A stretch of DNA of 48,913 bases from RUG100 sp963542695 (GTDB taxonomy: Bacteria > Bacillota > Clostridia > Peptostreptococcales > Anaerovoracaceae), in the NCBI GenBank assembly GCA_963542695.1, contig CAUTYX010000011.1, forward strand, positions 1 to 48,913. Direction: 5' to 3'. The position numbers and the translations under genes are program-made. This document shows positions 46,709 through 48,913 of the stretch, in pieces. Below the pieces are notes generated by a model. It was not told where the DNA came from, did not search any database, and saw nothing but the letters and a program-made list of their open reading frames with translations. How positions within the stretch are numbered: the stretch's first letter is position 1; every line of letters begins with the position of its first letter.

Positions 46709-47552
46709 ATGTCTAAAGTAAAAAAAGAGACGATTGAAGCAAAAGGTTTTGCTATTCAAATTTATACGGAAGACTTTAAAAACGACTATATAAGTCTAAC
46801 GGACATTGCAAGATATAAAAGCGATGAGCCATTTATAGTTATTAATAACTGGTTGAGAAGCAAAGATAACATTCAATTTTTAGGTTTGTGGGAATCAATG
46901 CATAATCCTGATTTCTAAACCTATCGAATTCGATAGGTTTAGAAATGAAGCTGGTAGTAACGCATTTACATTGTCACCACAAAAATGGATTGAAAAGACA
47001 AATGCAATAGGCATTGTTTCTAAGTCAGGAAGATATGGAGGTACATTTGCCCATAGTGATATAGCAATGGAATTCGCTTCATGGATTTCACCAGAATTTA
47101 AGCTTTATATTATTCAAGACTATAAGAGACTTAAATCAGATGAAAACTCTAAGCTATCATTAGGTTGGAATTTGAATAGAGAAATTTCAAAGATTAACTA
47201 CAAAATTCATACAGATGCAATCAAAGAGTATCTTTTAAAGGATCTTACCAACGAGCAGTTATCCTATAAATACGCAAGTGAAGCAGATATGCTAAAAGTT
47301 GCTTTATTTAACAAGAGAGCTAAACAGTGGCGTGAAGAAAATTCAGACTTGAAAGGTAATATGAGAGATTATGCAAGTCTGAATGAGTTACTGGTTCTTG
47401 CCAATATGGAAAGCTATAATGCAGTTCTTATCGGTAAAGGTATGAATCAGAAAGAAAGAATGATAGAACTTAGAAAGCTTGCAAGAACACAATTGATATC
47501 ACTTGAAAAACTTGGTGATAGTGATATTAAAAAATTAGAAGGAAAGAAATAA
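46709..47552 (+). pseudogene. KilA-N domain protein, +1 frameshift in a palindrome
   Basis: Phage- and mobile-element-type KilA-N DNA-binding protein. The first 69 residues (ISLTDIARYKSDEPFIVINNWLRS) end at TAA 46916-46918. The rest continues in the +1 frame from 46914 (KPIEFDRFRNEAGSNAF, TNAIGIVSKSGRYGGTFAHSDIAMEFASWISPEF) to 47552. Joining NPDF to KPIEF restores the family sequence. The C-terminal half is helical and basic. Base composition is clearly more AT-rich than the core, as in acquired DNA. AAGGAG precedes ATG 46709. Confidence 0.88.
46911..46946. repeat. Perfect 36-bp palindrome at the KilA-N frameshift
   Basis: Left arm ATTTCTAAACCTATCGAA (46911-46928) and right arm TTCGATAGGTTTAGAAAT (46929-46946) are exact reverse complements with no spacer, centred on GAATTC. 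The extra base that breaks the reading frame lies in the left arm. Confidence 0.97.
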
Positions 47553-47604
47553 TTATTTTAAGTATTAAATAGACAAATTAGAATTTGGCGAGGGATGAGA
47601 AATC

Positions 47605-48634
47605 ATGGATAAAGATAAGATTGTTGTGCAGAATACAAATATGGAAACAGATAATCATCAATTTGATGATATTGTTAAGATTATAGAAGGCGCAAAGGAT
47701 CGTGCTTATAGAAGAGTCAATGAAGAACTGATTTTGATGTATCAAGAAGTGGGAAAGTATATTAAGTGAAAAAAGTAAAGAGGCGAGTTATGGTTCAAAT
47801 TTTGTGGAAAATATAGCTGATTTTTTCTCTGAGAACTATCCTGAACTAAAAGGTTTTAACCGTAGAGGGCTTTATAGAATGAAGCAATTCTATGAGTTAT
47901 ATAAGGATGATGAAAAAGTGTCACCACTGGTGACACAATTGAGTTGGACAAATCACCTAAAAATAATGTCAGGTTCAAAAAGCAAGGAAGAAAGACAATT
48001 TTATATTGAATTGGCAGTCAGAGAAAAGTATTCTAAGCGTGAGTTGGAAAGACAAATGGATAGTGGTTATTATGAGAGATACATGCTTTCTATTGGTGAG
48101 AAGTTTCCTGCTATACAAAAGGCAAAGCAAGAAACACAGAATATATTTATGGACAGCTATGTATTGGAATTTCTTAATGCACCAAAGATTGGAAATGAAA
48201 GAGATTTTCAAAAATCAATTCTTGAAAATTTAAAGAATTTCATACTGGAAATTGGGAAAGATTTTTCGTTCATAGGAAATGAATACAGGGTACAGGTTGG
48301 AAATCATGATTACTATATAGATTTATTGTTTTATCATAGAGGATTATCTTGCTTAGTCGCATTTGAACTAAAGATAGGAGAGTTTAAGCCGGAATATATC
48401 GGTAAAATGAACTTGTATTTAGAAGCATTAGATAGAGAAGTAAAAAAGGAAACTGAAAATCCAAGTGTCGGTGTTATTCTTTGTGCTTCAAAAGATGATG
48501 AGGTTGTGGAATTTGCACTTAGTAGAAGTCTTTCACCTACTATGGTATCGGAATATACATTAAAACTTATTGACAAAAGTGTGTTGCAAAGAAAACTGAA
48601 AGAGTATATAGAGATTGTAGATGAAAATGAGTAG
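47605..48634 (+). pseudogene. DUF1016 (YhcG-type) PD-(D/E)XK nuclease, +1 frameshift
   Basis: The first frame, ATG 47605, runs 54 residues to TGA 47767-47769, ending VGKYIK. The +1 frame continues S-E-K-S-K-E-A-S-Y-G to the stop at 48634. One extra A near 47764 explains it. The N-terminal DUF1016 helical domain (ENIADFFSENYPELKGFNRRGLYRMKQFY) is followed by a PD-(D/E)XK nuclease core with YYIDLLFYHRGLSCLVAFELKIG (D...ExK) in segments. YhcG proteins are often linked to restriction or phage-defence loci; none is visible here before the contig ends. AT-rich, like the KilA-N gene. Confidence 0.88.
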
Positions 48635-48699
48635 AAAAATATTATTAAGTATCCCCGTTTGCTGAGCTGGAAAATTGGAATTTTGTAGAGGGAATTTGA

Positions 48700-48868
48700 A
48701 TGAAAAATGCCGTTATATATGTTCATGGTAAGGATGGTAATGCAGAAGAAGCTAATCACTATAAACAATTTTTTGATGATAGCTTTGAAATCATTGGATT
48801 TGATTATAAATCATTGAACCCGTGGGATGCTAAAATCGAGTTTATAAATTATTTCAGCTCTATTATTT
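48700..48868 (+). CDS. Alpha/beta hydrolase-like protein, N-terminal fragment cut by contig end
   Basis: ATG 48700 with GAGGGA upstream. 56 genomic codons are visible: MKNAVIYVHGKDGNAEEANH then YKQFFDDSFEIIGFDYKS. The IYVHGKDG oxyanion-hole segment and the IIGFDY strand suggest a YqiA/RBBP9-like alpha/beta hydrolase. Codons after 48868 come from adapter and encode junk (VSYTHLRAHET). Catalytic Ser, Asp and His are not in the window. Confidence 0.6.
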
Positions 48869-48913
48869 CTGTCTCTTATACACATCTCCGAGCCCACGAG
48901 ACTACGCTGCATC
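48869..48913. other. Sequencing adapter: Nextera mosaic end, read-2 tail and i7 index
   Basis: CTGTCTCTTATACACATCT (48869-48887) is the Tn5 mosaic end. CCGAGCCCACGAGAC (48888-48902) is the Nextera read-2 adapter. TACGCTGC (48903-48910) is an 8-base i7 index, and ATC begins the P7 flank. This is library artefact, not chromosome. Confidence 0.98.

Noticed and set aside
46914..46919. Programmed +1 frameshift at TTC TAA A, similar to prfB
   Set aside because: Slipping from TTC to TCT gives poor re-pairing, no Shine-Dalgarno-like stimulator is upstream, and the palindrome offers a simpler mutational cause.
48869..48913. C-terminal continuation of the alpha/beta hydrolase fragment
   Set aside because: The codons come from adapter sequence.

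Overview
The window looks like one complete draft contig from a low-to-moderate GC Firmicute, most likely an anaerobic member of the class Clostridia. Supporting signs are the gene order nadD-yqeK-rsfS-leuS, the order phoH-ybeY-cdd-era-recO-glyQS-ppdK, a fused SecDF, a single bifunctional Rel, RNase J, MltG-TrmR-TrhP, an alpha2-type GlyRS, HemZ, and pyruvate phosphate dikinase. Genus and family cannot be set from the sequence alone. Every gene I can support is on the plus strand. I found no tRNA, rRNA, CRISPR array or T-box.

Left edge (1-1.6 kb): the contig opens in an imperfect palindrome that resembles the right terminal repeat of an IS3-family element. Next come the remains of sbcD and sbcC, joined by a large internal deletion. 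From 1.6 to 3.4 kb lie a DUF6125 protein, an ArsC/Spx-like protein and a ferritin.

Core housekeeping block (3.6-34.9 kb): tightly packed and often overlapping genes for protein export (SecDF), the stringent response (Rel), radical-SAM haem/anaerobic chemistry (HemZ), tRNA charging (HisRS, AspRS, LeuRS, GlyRS), NAD synthesis, ribosome silencing and assembly (RsfS, Era, YbeY, S21, EF-P), RNA decay (RNase J with a YlbF-family protein), tRNA wobble and A37 modification (TrmR, TrhP, MtaB), peptidoglycan processing (MltG), recombination (RecO) and pyrophosphate-linked pyruvate/PEP interconversion (PpdK). These genes are all intact.

Phosphate block (35-40.3 kb): after a nitroreductase and an orphan TadZ/CpaE-like ATPase without Walker lysines comes a Na/Pi cotransporter with a PhoU tail, then PhoP-PhoR. 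Upstream of the transporter are three hexamers (TTTACA, TTAACA, TTTACG) at an exact 11-bp period, which matches a PhoP box. The response regulator has its own -35/-10 placed so that transcription would begin at or next to its ATG.

Right accessory region (40.3-48.9 kb): gene damage is concentrated here. A Kef-type antiporter carries an in-frame TAA. A secreted surface protein has an in-frame TGA plus a frameshift in an A8 tract. An ABC ATPase, a KilA-N protein and a DUF1016 PD-(D/E)XK nuclease each carry a +1 frameshift. The KilA-N frameshift lies in a perfect 36-bp palindrome and is well explained by quasipalindrome correction. The last 45 bases are not genomic: they are Nextera transposase adapter plus an i7 index, and they cut off an alpha/beta-hydrolase-like gene.

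I did not find a convincing new multi-gene system. The strongest observations are the palindrome-linked frameshift, the PhoP box, the possible leaderless phoP, the lesion cluster, the sbcDC fusion and the adapter artefact.
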